From contig CAVQVT010000011.1 in assembly GCA_963717255.1 (NCBI GenBank), positions 1-64,000 on the forward strand: a DNA stretch of 64,000 bases, in the 5' to 3' direction. The notes under the pieces are model-generated. The model searched no databases and was not told the DNA's origin. It saw only the letters and a program-made list of their open reading frames with translations. Numbering within the stretch: the stretch's first letter is position 1; each line of letters starts with the position of its first letter. The position numbers were made by a program, and so were the translations under genes. Source of the DNA: CAIYQJ01 sp963717255 (GTDB lineage Bacteria; Chloroflexota; Limnocylindria; Limnocylindrales; CSP1-4). Below are positions 43,399 to 53,213 of the stretch, in pieces.

Positions 43399-43635
43399 GT
43401 GGCGACCACCTACGAGCGACTCAAGAAGATCGTCGTCGAACAGCTCGGCGTCGACGAGGAGGCGGTGACGCCCGAGGCCTCGTTCGTCGACGACCTGAAC
43501 GCCGACTCTCTCGACCTCGTGGAGCTCATCATGAGCCTCGAGGAGGAGTTCGGAACGGAGATCTCGGACGAAGATGCCGAGAGGATCCGGACCGTCCAGG
43601 ACGCCGTCGACTACATCGACGAGCGCGCCTCCTGA
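43399..43635 (+). CDS. acpP: Acyl carrier protein
   Basis: 78 residues, strongly acidic. The phosphopantetheine site is Ser37 in LNADSLDLVEL. It carries acyl chains for fatty acid synthesis and feeds PlsX upstream. GGGAGGA lies 4-5 nt before the GTG. No fab genes lie between plsX and acpP, unlike Bacillus. Confidence 0.97.
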   Translation: MATTYERLKKIVVEQLGVDEEAVTPEASFVDDLNADSLDLVELIMSLEEEFGTEISDEDAERIRTVQDAVDYIDERAS

Positions 43636-43636
43636 C

Positions 43637-43643
43637 GGGAGGG
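43637..43643 (+). promoter_or_regulatory. Shine-Dalgarno pointing to an ATC start for rnc
   Basis: GGGAGGG directly after the acpP stop; its GGAGG core ends 6 nt before ATC 43649. No ATG, GTG or TTG follows in frame before the conserved RNase III sequence. Confidence 0.5.
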
Positions 43644-43648
43644 TCCCC

Positions 43649-44419
43649 ATCCAGCCGGCGGAGCAGGCCGACCGCCTCGCGACGCGGCTCGGCCTTCCGC
43701 CCGGGGACCGGGCCTTCCTCTCGGAGGCCCTCGTCCACAGCAGCTACTTCCACGAGCACCCGGACGAGGCGAGCGGTCACAACGAGCGGCTGGAGCTGCT
43801 CGGTGACGCCGTCGTGAACCTCGCCGTCACCGGAGCGCTCTTCTCGCGTCACCCCGCGGACGACGAGGGCGTGCTCTCCGCGCGCCGCGCCGCTGTCGTG
43901 AGCTCCGCCGGGCTCGCGCGCCTGGCGGGCCGCATCGACCTGGGCGAGTACCTCCTGCTCGGCGAGGGCGAGGCGCAGATCAGCGGCCGGCGCCGTCCCG
44001 CGTTGCTCGCCGCCGCCTTCGAGGCGGTCGTCGGGGCGATCTTCCTCGGGCACGGCTGGGAGGTCACGCGCGGCTGGCTCGTGGACCTGGCCGGGCCGGA
44101 GATCTCCGCCGACCTGCCGGAGGCGAGCCTGAAGAGCCCGAAGAGCCGGCTGCAGGAGATCGCCCAGCGGACGTACGGCGTCCGACCCGAGTACCGCCTT
44201 CTCGACGCGAGCGGCCCGGACCACCACCGCACGTTCCGGATCTCCGTCATCCTCGACGAGCGCACGCTCGGCGTCGGGGAGGGGGAGTCCCGCCGGATCG
44301 CCGAGACCGCGGCCGCGGCGGAGGCCATCGAGATGCTCGAACGGGACCCCGCGCAGGACGCGCCGTCGCCGGAGGATGGCGCGGACCGGGAGGCGTCGTC
44401 CGGCGACCCGCTCCCGTGA
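43649..44419 (+). CDS. rnc: Ribonuclease III, probable ATC start
   Basis: 256 residues from ATC 43649, the usual family size. Catalytic domain with SYFHEH, the signature NERLELLGDAVVNL near residue 50 and AFEAVVGAIFLG near residue 125; C-terminal dsRNA-binding domain from about 160 (SPKSRLQEIAQRT, GEGESRRIAETAAAAEAI). It cuts double-stranded RNA in rRNA precursors. The only ordinary in-frame start is an ATG at 43574, deep inside acpP and reading a junk-like stretch. The stop overlaps the smc GTG. Confidence 0.92.
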   Translation: MQPAEQADRLATRLGLPPGDRAFLSEALVHSSYFHEHPDEASGHNERLELLGDAVVNLAVTGALFSRHPADDEGVLSARRAAVVSSAGLARLAGRIDLGEYLLLGEGEAQISGRRRPALLAAAFEAVVGAIFLGHGWEVTRGWLVDLAGPEISADLPEASLKSPKSRLQEIAQRTYGVRPEYRLLDASGPDHHRTFRISVILDERTLGVGEGESRRIAETAAAAEAIEMLERDPAQDAPSPEDGADREASSGDPLP

Positions 44420-47400
44420 CCTCGGCAGCCCGCCTCGCGGCACTGCGGCTGCAGGGGTTCAAGTCGTTCGCCGAGCGGACGGTCGTCGAGCTCGGCCCCG
44501 GCATCAACGCCGTCGTGGGCCCGAACGGATCGGGCAAGAGCAACCTCGCCGACGCGCTTCGGTGGGCCTTGGGCGAGCAGGGGCGCGCGCTCCGGTCGCG
44601 CAAGTCGGAGGACGTGATCTTCGCCGGCTCCGACCGGCGCTCCGCCGTCGGCATGGCCGACGTCACGCTCTCGCTCGACAACGCCGACGGTCTTCTGCCG
44701 GTCGAGTACGGGACGGTCGAGCTCGGCCGGCGGCTCTACCGATCCGGGGAGAACGAGTACCTCATCAATCGCCAGCGCGTCCGCCTGCGCGACCTCGAGG
44801 ACCTGCTCGAAGGCGCCAACCTCGCGGAGAACGCGTTCCTCTTCATCGGGCAGGGGATGGTGGACCAGGCCCTCGCGCTGCGGCCCGAGGAGAGGCGGCC
44901 GCTGTTCGAGGAGGTCGCCGGGGTCCGGCGCCACGACCGTCGCCGCCGGCGGGCGGTGGAGCAGCTCGACGAGGCCGAGGCGAACATCGCGCGGGTCTCG
45001 GACCTGGTCGCCGAGCTGCGCCCCCAGGCACGACGCCTGGCCGCGCAGGCGGAGCAGCAGCAGTCCCGTGCCCGCGCCGGCGACGACCTGGCCGCGGCGC
45101 TCATCGGCGGCGGCCACCACCGCTGGCACGAGGCGGCCGGGCGCGTGGCCGCGATGACCGCGGAGCTGGTGCGGGCGCGCGCCGAGGCGGACGCTGCGCT
45201 CGCGGCCGAGCGCGCCGCCGACGCTGCCGCCGCCGCCGCCGCGCGGCGGCTGGCGGAGAGCGACGCGGAGGAACGCGAACGGCGCGCAGCACACGACACC
45301 GCGCGCGCCCGGCTTGCCGAGATCCGGCTCCGCCGGACGCGCCTCGACGCCGAGGCCGAGGCCGCGGCCCGCGACCGCGACCGCCTGGCCGGCGAGCGCG
45401 CGGCGGCGGAGGTCGCGCTCGCGGAGCACCGCCGGGCGCTCTCGGTCCCGGTCCCGCCGCGCGAGGCCGACCTCGAGGGCGAGCTCGCGATGCTGGACGC
45501 GTCACGCGCCGAGGCCCTCACGGAACTGTCGTCCCTCCGGGCGCGGCGCCGCGCGGCGGGCGAGGAGACGGCGGCCGTCGTCCGTGCCGAGGAGACGCGC
45601 CGTGCCGAGCGCGAAGCGTCAGCGCGCCGGGCGGGCGACCTGGCACGACGCGCGGCCGAAGCCCGGGCCGAGGCGGACGCCGCGTCCGCCCGGGTCGAAG
45701 CCCTCCGGGCTGCGCTGAGCGCGGTGGCCCAGGCACGCGCGACAGCCGCAGCGGAAGCGGACGACCGCGAGCTCTGCGGCGGACGCGGCACGTGCCGCGT
45801 CCGGAGCCGCCGAGGCTGCGCTGGCCGCAGCGGCCGCTGATGCGGCCGGCTCGCGCGCGCGGCTGGAGGCGGCCCGTGCCGACCTCGAAAGCGAGCGCGC
45901 CCGGATCGAGGTCGCGGAGCAGCGTGGGCTGGCGAAGGCCGCCCGGCGCCTCGGCGGCCGCGCGCTCACCGAGGGGCTGGACGTGGATCCCGACCTGCGC
46001 GCGGCGGTCACCGCCGCGTTGCGGGAGGCGGAGCAGGGATTCGTGCTGTCGGCGGACCGGGTCGGCGAGGTCGCGGGTGAGCGGGGGGTGCTGGTGCTGG
46101 AGGATGCTTCGGCCGCTCCCGCCGTCGACCGGGAGGCCGCGACGGCAGCCGCGCGGGCGTCGGCCCTCGGCGGCGGGATGCTCACGGATGCGGTCCGACG
46201 CGACCAGGGCGGACGCGCCCGTCGGCTCCTCGCGCGGGCGGCCTGGGTGCCCGACCTGCCCGACGCGATCGCCCTCGCCGCCGAGCTGGGGCCGGGATGG
46301 TCGGTCGCCACGCGCGACGGGGCGCTGGCGGGCGGTGATGGCGTCGTCATCCTCGGCGGCCGGGAGTCCATGCTCGCGCGGCGCGCGGCCGCCGAGCGCG
46401 CGGAGACGAGCGAGGGCGCTGCCGCCCAGGTCGCGTCGCGCACGGAGGCGGCGCTGTCCGCAGCGCAGGCGCGCGTGGGCGCGGCGCAGGACGCGGGCGA
46501 GGTCGCGAGGATCGCGGCGACGGCCGCAGCCGCGGCCCTTCGCGGCGTCGAGGAGGAGGAGCGTGCCGCCGGCCGCGACCTGGAGCGCGCGGCGCGGGAG
46601 GAGGCCTGGCAGCGGGCGCAGGCGGAGCGTCTCGAGGCCGACGCGGCGCGGGCGCGCGCCGTCGCGGAGGAGCTGGCGCCGGCGGTCGAGACGACACTCG
46701 AAGAGGGCGTCGGCCCGGCCGCGGAAGACGTCGACGAGACGGCGGTCGCGACGTGGGCGGCCCGCCTGGCGGACGTCTCCGCGCGACGCGACCGGGCGGC
46801 CGCACGCGCCGCGGAGGCGGATCGCGCCCGCGTGGACGCGGAGAGGATCCGGGCGCGTGCCGAGGCCGGCGTCGCGCTCGCCGAGGAGCGGATCGCGATC
46901 GCCGAGCGTGGGCTCGCGAACGCCGCCGCCCGCGCGGAGCGCGCAGGAGAGGAGCAGCGGCGCGCGGTCGCGGAGGAGTCCGGAGCGGCCGCAGCCGAGG
47001 GCGCCGCGCTCGCCGCGCTCGAGTCGCTCTCCGCGGGGATCGGTTCCCTGCGGGGAGAGGTCCGGGCGGCCGAGGAGGCGGTGGCGCACGCCCGCCAGCG
47101 CGCCCACGGGACCGCCGAGCGGCTCCGACGCCTCGAGGTCGGCGACGTCGAGGCGCGTCTCGCCCTTGACGCGGTGCGCGAGCAGCTGCTCGTGGAGCTG
47201 GCCGGGCTCGGCGACGTCGGAGTACGGGCGCTCGAGGCCGAGGCGGGCGTCGACAGCGTCACAGCTGATGGCGCTCCGACGGCGGAGGGCGTCGGAGCCG
47301 AGAAGGAGCGCCCCCCGGAGGCCGAGGACGAGGCCGACCTCGCGGCCGCCTTCGAGGACCTCCTCGCGCGCGCTGGCCAGCGGTGGGCGGCGGTGGCGCC

Positions 47401-48097
47401 GGCCGGCGATCAGCCGTCGCCAGGGAGGCTCGGCGCCTTGCGGCGGCGGTTCCACGACGTCGGCGCGTCGAATCCGTTCGCCGTCGAGGAGTACGCGGAG
47501 ATCCGTGCGCGACTGGACGGCCTCGAGTCGCAGGAGCGGGACCTGCGCACCGCGATCGACCGGACGCGCGCCCTGATCCGGGAACTCGAGACGCTGATCT
47601 CCGACCGGTTCCGGTCGACGTTCGCGAAGCTCGAGGGCGCCTTCGACGAGCAGTTCCGGACGCTGTTCGGGGGCGGCCACGCGCAGCTCTCGCTCACAGA
47701 CCCGGACGACCTGGCCGCGACCGGCGTCGAGATCGTGGCGCGGCCGCCCGGCAAGAAGGCCCAGGCGCTCGCGATGCTGTCGGGCGGGGAACGCGCCCTG
47801 ACGGCGGTCGCCCTCCTGTTCGCGATGCTCCGCGTCCGGCCTGTCCCGTTCTGCGTCCTCGACGAGGTCGACGCGGCGCTCGACGAGGCCAACATCGGCC
47901 GCTTCTCCGAGGCGCTCGCCGAGCTGGCTCGCACGATCCAGTTCATCGTGATCACGCACAACCGCGGCACGATCGAGGCGGCCGACGCGCTGTACGGCGT
48001 CACGATCGGCGACGACGCCGTGAGCCGCGTCATCAGCCTGCGGCTCGAGGAGGCCCGCGACCTCGCCGACGCCGCGCGCTCGGCCGGACCCGACTGA
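44416..48097 (+). CDS. smc: Chromosome segregation protein SMC, interrupted by one apparent +1 frame break
   Basis: About 1227 residues if joined. Frame A (44416 to about 45772): Walker A GPNGSGKSNLADALRWALGEQ split around residue 32-50, then coiled coil. Frame B (about 45773-48097): a diverged hinge (about 46000-46370), second coiled coil, then LSGGERALTAVALLFA (signature) and FCVLDEVDAALDEANI (Walker B). The break lies between 45766 and 45779 in a very Ala-rich stretch. It forms the condensin ring. No scpA/scpB seen here. The next gene ftsY begins 10 nt later behind GAGAGGAGAG. Confidence 0.9.
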
Positions 48098-48106
48098 GAG
48101 GAGAGC

Positions 48107-49315
48107 ATGGCGTTCTGGCGACGGTTGACGCGACCGGAGGGGGAGACGGCAGCCGAGACGGTCGAGGAGCCCGGCGAAGCGGGCGAGATCCTGGAAGACG
48201 ACGAGCCCGTGGACGGCGAAGGCGACGGCAGGCCCACCGGAGCCGCGGTCGCGGACGCCGGGGTCCAGCCGTCGCCGGACCCGGTGGCGGCCGCCGCCGA
48301 TCCGGTCATCATCGAACCGGTCCGTCCCGAGCCGGCCTCGGCGGGTGCCGTGCCCGGCTGGCCCGGCGTCCCCGGCTGGCCGGGGCTGCAGGCCGCCGCG
48401 GCCGCCGCCGAGGCGGCCGACGACGCCGCCGAGCTGGAGATCGGCGTCCAGAAGAGCCGTCAGGGCTTCATGGGCCGCCTGCGGACGATCCTCGTCGGCG
48501 CCGACGCCTCGGGTCCCTCGTGGGACGACGTCGAGGAGACGCTCATCGCCGGGGACGTCGGCGGGGCACTGGCGATGGAGATCGTCGAGCGGGCGCGCCG
48601 GCGCCACGACCCCGGAGGGCCCGAGGCAGCCGTCCGCGCCGAGCTGGCCTCGATCCTCCTGCCGTCCGACCCGGGATGGCACCCACAGCCGGTGGGCGCC
48701 GGGGCGCCGGCGATCGTGCTCGTGGTCGGCGTGAACGGCACCGGCAAGACCACCACGATCGGGAAGCTCGCGGACCGGTACCGTCGCGAGGGTGCCCGGG
48801 TGATCCTGGCCGCGGCGGACACCTTCCGCGCCGCAGCCATCGACCAGCTCCGGATCTGGGCCGACCGGTCGGGAGCCGAGATCGTCGCCCACGCGCCCGG
48901 CGCCGACCCCGGGGCGGTCGTCTACGACGCGCTCGACGCGGCCGCCGCCCGCCATGCCGACGTCGTCATCGCGGACACGGCCGGCCGCCTCCACACGAAG
49001 TCGAACCTGATGGACGAGCTCGCCAAGATCCGACGGATCGTGGACAAGCGCTTCCCGGGGGCCTCGCCCGAGGTCCTGTTCGTCCTCGACGCGACCACCG
49101 GCCAGAACGGCCTCGCGCAGGCACGGTCGTTCCACGAGACGGCCGGCGTGACGGGGATCGTCCTGACGAAGCTCGACTCGACCTCGAAGGGCGGGATCGT
49201 GTTCGCGATCGAGGACGCGCTCGGCGTCCCGGTCCGGTACGTCGGAGTGGGGGAGCGGGCGACGGATCTAGTCCCGTTCGACCCCGAGGCGTTCGTGGCG
49301 GCGCTCTTCGCCTGA
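48107..49315 (+). CDS. ftsY: Signal recognition particle receptor FtsY
   Basis: 402 residues. Acidic Ala/Pro-rich N-terminal A domain (1-105) with a repeated PGWPG motif near residue 84, then the NG GTPase: GVNGTGKTTTIGKLA near residue 207, DTFRAAAIDQL, DTAGRLHTKSNLM near residue 291, TKLDSTSKGG near residue 354. It brings SRP-ribosome complexes to SecYEG. It lies with ffh one gene downstream, after smc, as in Firmicutes. Confidence 0.96.
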   Translation: MAFWRRLTRPEGETAAETVEEPGEAGEILEDDEPVDGEGDGRPTGAAVADAGVQPSPDPVAAAADPVIIEPVRPEPASAGAVPGWPGVPGWPGLQAAAAAAEAADDAAELEIGVQKSRQGFMGRLRTILVGADASGPSWDDVEETLIAGDVGGALAMEIVERARRRHDPGGPEAAVRAELASILLPSDPGWHPQPVGAGAPAIVLVVGVNGTGKTTTIGKLADRYRREGARVILAAADTFRAAAIDQLRIWADRSGAEIVAHAPGADPGAVVYDALDAAAARHADVVIADTAGRLHTKSNLMDELAKIRRIVDKRFPGASPEVLFVLDATTGQNGLAQARSFHETAGVTGIVLTKLDSTSKGGIVFAIEDALGVPVRYVGVGERATDLVPFDPEAFVAALFA

Positions 49316-49371
49316 GACGCCGCATGGGGCGGCCACCGTCCCTGCCGGATGGCATCCGGCGGTCGTTCCGG

Positions 49372-49377
49372 TACACT
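49372..49377 (+). promoter_or_regulatory. Candidate -10 for ffh
   Basis: TACACT, 94 nt before the ffh ATG. The rest of the 156-bp spacer shows no gene. Confidence 0.4.
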
Positions 49378-49471
49378 CGGCGTGCCCCGGTCTCGTCAGA
49401 ACCCGCGAGCGGGGAGCGTCGGGCGCTCGCCCCGCCGCCGCCGACAGGTCCCGAAGGAGCCGTCTCCACCC

Positions 49472-50791
49472 ATGTTCGACGCCCTCTCCGACCGCCTGCG
49501 CCAGACGCTCGCGTCGCTGACCGGGCGCGGCCGCATCAGCGAGGCCGACGTGGATGCGGCGATGCGCGAGGTCCGCCTCGCGCTCCTCGAGGCGGACGTG
49601 AACTTCAAGGTCGTGAAGGACTTCACGGCCCGTGTCCGCGAGCGTGCCCTCGGCGCCGAGGTCCTCGACAGCCTCACCGCGGGCCAGCAGGTCGTCGCGA
49701 TCGTCAACGAGGAGCTGACGAACCTCCTCGGGGCGGGGGACCGCGTCTTCCACCTCTCGGGCAGTCCCGCCGTCGTCGTGCTCGTCGGCCTCCAGGGCTC
49801 CGGCAAGACGACGACCGCCGCCAAGCTCGCCCGCCACATCGTCCGCCTCGGGCGGCGGCCGCTCCTGGTGGCTGCCGATCCCTACCGCCCGGCGGCCGCC
49901 GACCAGCTCGAGACCCTCGGGAAGTCGATCGATCTCCCCGTCCATCGTGCGCCGGCCGGCACCCCGGTCCTGGACATCGTTCGCGGCGGGATCGACGCCT
50001 CCCGCCGCCTGGTCCGTGACACGGTCATCGTCGACACCGCGGGTCGGCTCACCGTCGACGAGCCTCTCATGGCCGAGATCGCCGACCTGTGCCGGGCCGT
50101 CTCGCCGGTGGAGACCCTCCTCGTGGTCGATGCGATGACCGGCCAGGAGTCCGTCTCGGTCGCCCAGGCGTTCCACGCCACCGTCCCCGTCACCGGGCTC
50201 GTCCTCACGAAGATCGACGGCGACGCCCGCGGCGGCGCCGCACTCTCGATCGGTGCGGTCACGGGCCTCCCCGTGAAGTTCCTGGGGACCGGCGAGAAGA
50301 CCGATGCCCTCGAGGTGTTCCATCCCGACCGGCTGGCGAGCCGCATCCTGGGCATGGGCGACGTGCTCACCCTCGTCGAGCGGGCGCAGGACGCCTTCGA
50401 CGCGAAGCAGGCCGTGCAGATGGAGAAGAAGCTGCGGACGGCGAGCTTCACGCTCGAGGACATGCTCGACCAGCTGCAGCAGGTCCAGAAGATGGGCCCG
50501 ATCGGCCAGATCATGGAGATGATCCCGGGGATGGGCGGGTTCGCGAAGGACGCACAGGCCTCGGTCGACAAGGGCGACCTCCGACGGGTCGAGGCGATCA
50601 TCCGCGCGATGACCCCGTCGGAGCGGCGCGACCCCACGGTCCTCAACGCCTCGCGACGGCGGCGGATCGCGACCGGCTCGGGGACGAGCCTCACAGATGT
50701 CAATCGGCTCGTGAAGCAGTTCATGGAAATGCAGAAGATGATGAAGCAGCTCTCCGGCGGCCGGCGCATCCCCGGCCTCGCACGACGATAG
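49472..50791 (+). CDS. ffh: Signal recognition particle protein Ffh
   Basis: 439 residues. N domain, G domain with GLQGSGKTTTAAKLA near residue 106 and DTAGRLTVDE near residue 188, TKIDGDARGG near residue 245, and the Met-rich M domain (about 320-439: KMGPIGQIMEMIPGM), which binds signal peptides and 4.5S RNA. AAGGAG precedes the ATG. The 4.5S RNA gene was not found in the window. Confidence 0.97.
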   Translation: MFDALSDRLRQTLASLTGRGRISEADVDAAMREVRLALLEADVNFKVVKDFTARVRERALGAEVLDSLTAGQQVVAIVNEELTNLLGAGDRVFHLSGSPAVVVLVGLQGSGKTTTAAKLARHIVRLGRRPLLVAADPYRPAAADQLETLGKSIDLPVHRAPAGTPVLDIVRGGIDASRRLVRDTVIVDTAGRLTVDEPLMAEIADLCRAVSPVETLLVVDAMTGQESVSVAQAFHATVPVTGLVLTKIDGDARGGAALSIGAVTGLPVKFLGTGEKTDALEVFHPDRLASRILGMGDVLTLVERAQDAFDAKQAVQMEKKLRTASFTLEDMLDQLQQVQKMGPIGQIMEMIPGMGGFAKDAQASVDKGDLRRVEAIIRAMTPSERRDPTVLNASRRRRIATGSGTSLTDVNRLVKQFMEMQKMMKQLSGGRRIPGLARR

Positions 50792-50799
50792 GCGGCGAG

Positions 50800-52641
50800 A
50801 TGGACACGAACGAGATCACCCCCGCGGCGGAGACGCCCGCGGTCCAGCCGGCCGTCGAGCCGGCGTTCACACGGCCTGCGGAGCCCGTGGTCGAGCCGGT
50901 CCGGCCGGCCGCCGGCCGCCGGTCTGCCCGCGCCCGCTGGGCCGTCGCCCTCTCGGTCCTCGCGGTCGTCGCGGCCGCGACCCTCGTGGGCATCGGTCTG
51001 GTCGTGGCCGGTGGCGCGTCCTCGGCGCTCGCTCCGTGGGCGCCGGCGACCACGACCGTCTACGCGGAGATCCGCACCGACCTGCCCGGCGACCAGCAGG
51101 GCGCGGTGGGTGCGCTCCTCGCGCGTTTCCCCGGCTTCGACGACCAGGCCGCGCTCGACATGAAGGTGGACACCGCGATCGCCGACCTCGTCTCCCAGGC
51201 GAGCGGCGCGACGGTCGACTACGGTCGCGACCTCAAGCCCTGGCTCGGTGGCGAGATCGCCCTCGCGGTCGGTTCGCTCGACACGATCGAGCAGACCCCC
51301 GACGGCGGCGTCTCGGGAGGCTGGGCCCTCCTCCTCGCGACGACCAAGGATCCCGCCACGACGCAGGCCGTCCTCGACGCGCGCTTCGGCGCGCCCGCGG
51401 CCACCGAGACCGTCGGCTCAGCCACCGTCAACACGGTCGTGGTGCCGGAGATGAAGGGCCGGACCATCGCCTGGTCGATCGCCGGCACCACCCTCCTCGT
51501 CGGCGACCGCGCGGCGGTCGAGAGCGCGATCGACGCGAAGGCGAACGGCGGGCTGGCGGGCACGGCCTCCTTCCGGAAGGCGTCGTCCTACGTGCCCGCG
51601 GAGCACGTGGCGATGGCGTGGGCGGATCTCCCGACCCTGTCCGACGCCGCGATGGCCGCACGCGCCGCCCTCGCGCCCGCCGCGTCCCCGCTGCCGTCGA
51701 TGCCGGCCGGCCACGCGCCGCCCGCCTGGGTGGTCTCGTGGGTGCGCGCGGAGGCCGGCGGCGCCACGCTCGACGTCGTCGCGCCGCGCTCGGCCGACGT
51801 GCCCGTGGGATCGCCGCGGGTGAGCGGGATCGCCGGACGGCTCCCGGGCGAGACGATCGCCACCCTGGAGGTCCACGACGCGGGCGCCCTCGTCCAGCGC
51901 GCTCTCGACGCGGCGGCGCAGACACCCGGCATGACCGACCAGCTCGGGCCGGCCGGGCCCATCGTCGACGGGGCACTCGGGTCGTTCGTGGACTGGGCCG
52001 GTGACGGCGCAGTCGCCGTGACCCGCTCCGGTGGCGAGCTCCACGGCGGGATCGTCGTCGCGGCGATGGAGCCGTCGGTCGCAGCGACGCGCATCGCCGC
52101 GATCCGGGCGCTCCTCGCGTTCGTCGACGGCCCGAACGGCCGGCCGGTCGTGTCCGAGCAGCCCTACGGCGACGGGTCGATCGTCACCGTCGACTTCGGC
52201 GACGTGCGGGACGCGATCGGGAAGGCCCTCGGCGACGCCGCGGGAGGTGCGAGCGGCCTCTCCGCGTCCGACCTCGCGAAGATCCGCGACATGATGCCCG
52301 CGTCGGCGACGGTCGTGTACACGGTCCAGCGAGGCGTCTTCGTCCTCGGGACGGACGCCACGTTCGTGAAGCAGGTCGTTGACACGGCGCCCGCCGACTC
52401 GCTTGCGAGCGACCCGGACTACCGCGCGGCGATCGACCTCGCGGGGGCGAAGAACGACGGCCAGGCGTTCATCGACGCCGCGACCGTGCTCGATCTCGCG
52501 ATGTCGGCGGAACCCACCGCCACGGTCTTCGGCACGGACATGGCGTCGTTCACCGGCCGCATCCAGTCGCTCGGCGCGGCGTACACCGCCACCGAGGATG
52601 TCATCCGACTCCGGCTCGCGATCGCTGTCCGCGCGCGCTGA
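50800..52641 (+). CDS. DUF3352-type membrane-anchored protein
   Basis: 613 residues. Polar Pro/Val/Glu-rich N terminus (1-48), one membrane helix (about 50-72), then a large extracytoplasmic region that resembles DUF3352 (ATTTVYAEIRTDLPGDQQ near residue 80, LKPWLGGEIALAVGS near residue 146, and later repeats with FVKQV and FIDAATV). Function unknown. It sits between ffh and rpsP, an unusual guest in a conserved ribosomal/SRP cluster, 8 nt after ffh, so probably co-transcribed. Confidence 0.7.
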   Translation: MDTNEITPAAETPAVQPAVEPAFTRPAEPVVEPVRPAAGRRSARARWAVALSVLAVVAAATLVGIGLVVAGGASSALAPWAPATTTVYAEIRTDLPGDQQGAVGALLARFPGFDDQAALDMKVDTAIADLVSQASGATVDYGRDLKPWLGGEIALAVGSLDTIEQTPDGGVSGGWALLLATTKDPATTQAVLDARFGAPAATETVGSATVNTVVVPEMKGRTIAWSIAGTTLLVGDRAAVESAIDAKANGGLAGTASFRKASSYVPAEHVAMAWADLPTLSDAAMAARAALAPAASPLPSMPAGHAPPAWVVSWVRAEAGGATLDVVAPRSADVPVGSPRVSGIAGRLPGETIATLEVHDAGALVQRALDAAAQTPGMTDQLGPAGPIVDGALGSFVDWAGDGAVAVTRSGGELHGGIVVAAMEPSVAATRIAAIRALLAFVDGPNGRPVVSEQPYGDGSIVTVDFGDVRDAIGKALGDAAGGASGLSASDLAKIRDMMPASATVVYTVQRGVFVLGTDATFVKQVVDTAPADSLASDPDYRAAIDLAGAKNDGQAFIDAATVLDLAMSAEPTATVFGTDMASFTGRIQSLGAAYTATEDVIRLRLAIAVRAR

Positions 52642-52704
52642 CCGGCCCATCGACACGGGTCCCGCATGTGCGGGCCCCGCGACAGGACGAGGAGACTGAA
52701 GCCC

Positions 52705-52962
52705 ATGGCAGTCCGCATCCGCCTCACGCGCGTGGGGGCGACGAAGCAGCCGTCGTACCGCGTGGTCGTCGCCGACAGCCGGAACGCCCGCGACGGGCGC
52801 TCGCTGGAGACGCTCGGCCACTACAACCCCCGCACCGAGCCCGTGGAGTTCGTGGTCGACGCCGACAAGGCGAAGGCATGGCTCGCCAGGGGCGCCCAGC
52901 CGAGCGACACCGTCGCGCGGCTCTTCCGGAACGCCGGGATCCTCCCGGCAGTCACGAAGTAG
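52705..52962 (+). CDS. rpsP: Ribosomal protein S16
   Basis: 85 residues, the usual length. AVRIRLTRVGATKQPSYRVVVADSR at the start and ETLGHYNPRTEP are family signatures. AGGACGAGGAGA precedes the ATG. First gene of the rpsP-khpA-rimM-trmD-rplS operon. Confidence 0.97.
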   Translation: MAVRIRLTRVGATKQPSYRVVVADSRNARDGRSLETLGHYNPRTEPVEFVVDADKAKAWLARGAQPSDTVARLFRNAGILPAVTK

Positions 52963-52969
52963 GCCGGCG

Positions 52970-53203
52970 ATGGCAGCGCGCGATCTCGTCGAGTTCGTCG
53001 CGAAGAACCTCGTGGACGAGCCCGACGCCGTGCAGGTCACGGCCCATCGGGAGGCCGGCGGCACGGTCATCGAGCTCCAGGTCGCCGAGGGCGACATGGG
53101 CAAGGTCATCGGTCGGAACGGGAGCGTCGCAAAGGCGCTCCGCACGCTCCTCAAGGTGATGTCGGCCCGGGACGGCGAGACCGTCACGCTCGAGATCGTC
53201 TGA
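52970..53203 (+). CDS. khpA: KH-domain RNA-binding protein KhpA
   Basis: 77 residues. A single KH domain with the motif VIGRNGSVAKALRTL near residue 46. It binds RNA, in partners such as KhpB, and influences cell size in Gram-positives. Always found between rpsP and rimM, as here (7 nt after rpsP). Confidence 0.95.
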   Translation: MAARDLVEFVAKNLVDEPDAVQVTAHREAGGTVIELQVAEGDMGKVIGRNGSVAKALRTLLKVMSARDGETVTLEIV

Positions 53204-53213
53204 CGGGGCCCGC

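Noticed and set aside
45518..49135. A 1205-codon minus-strand open frame opposite smc and ftsY
   Set aside because: Shadow of conserved plus-strand genes; no family motifs.
49316..49471. 4.5S RNA next to ffh
   Set aside because: The spacer shows no GGAA/GNAR tetraloop-type hairpin in the expected arrangement; it looks like a plain promoter and leader.
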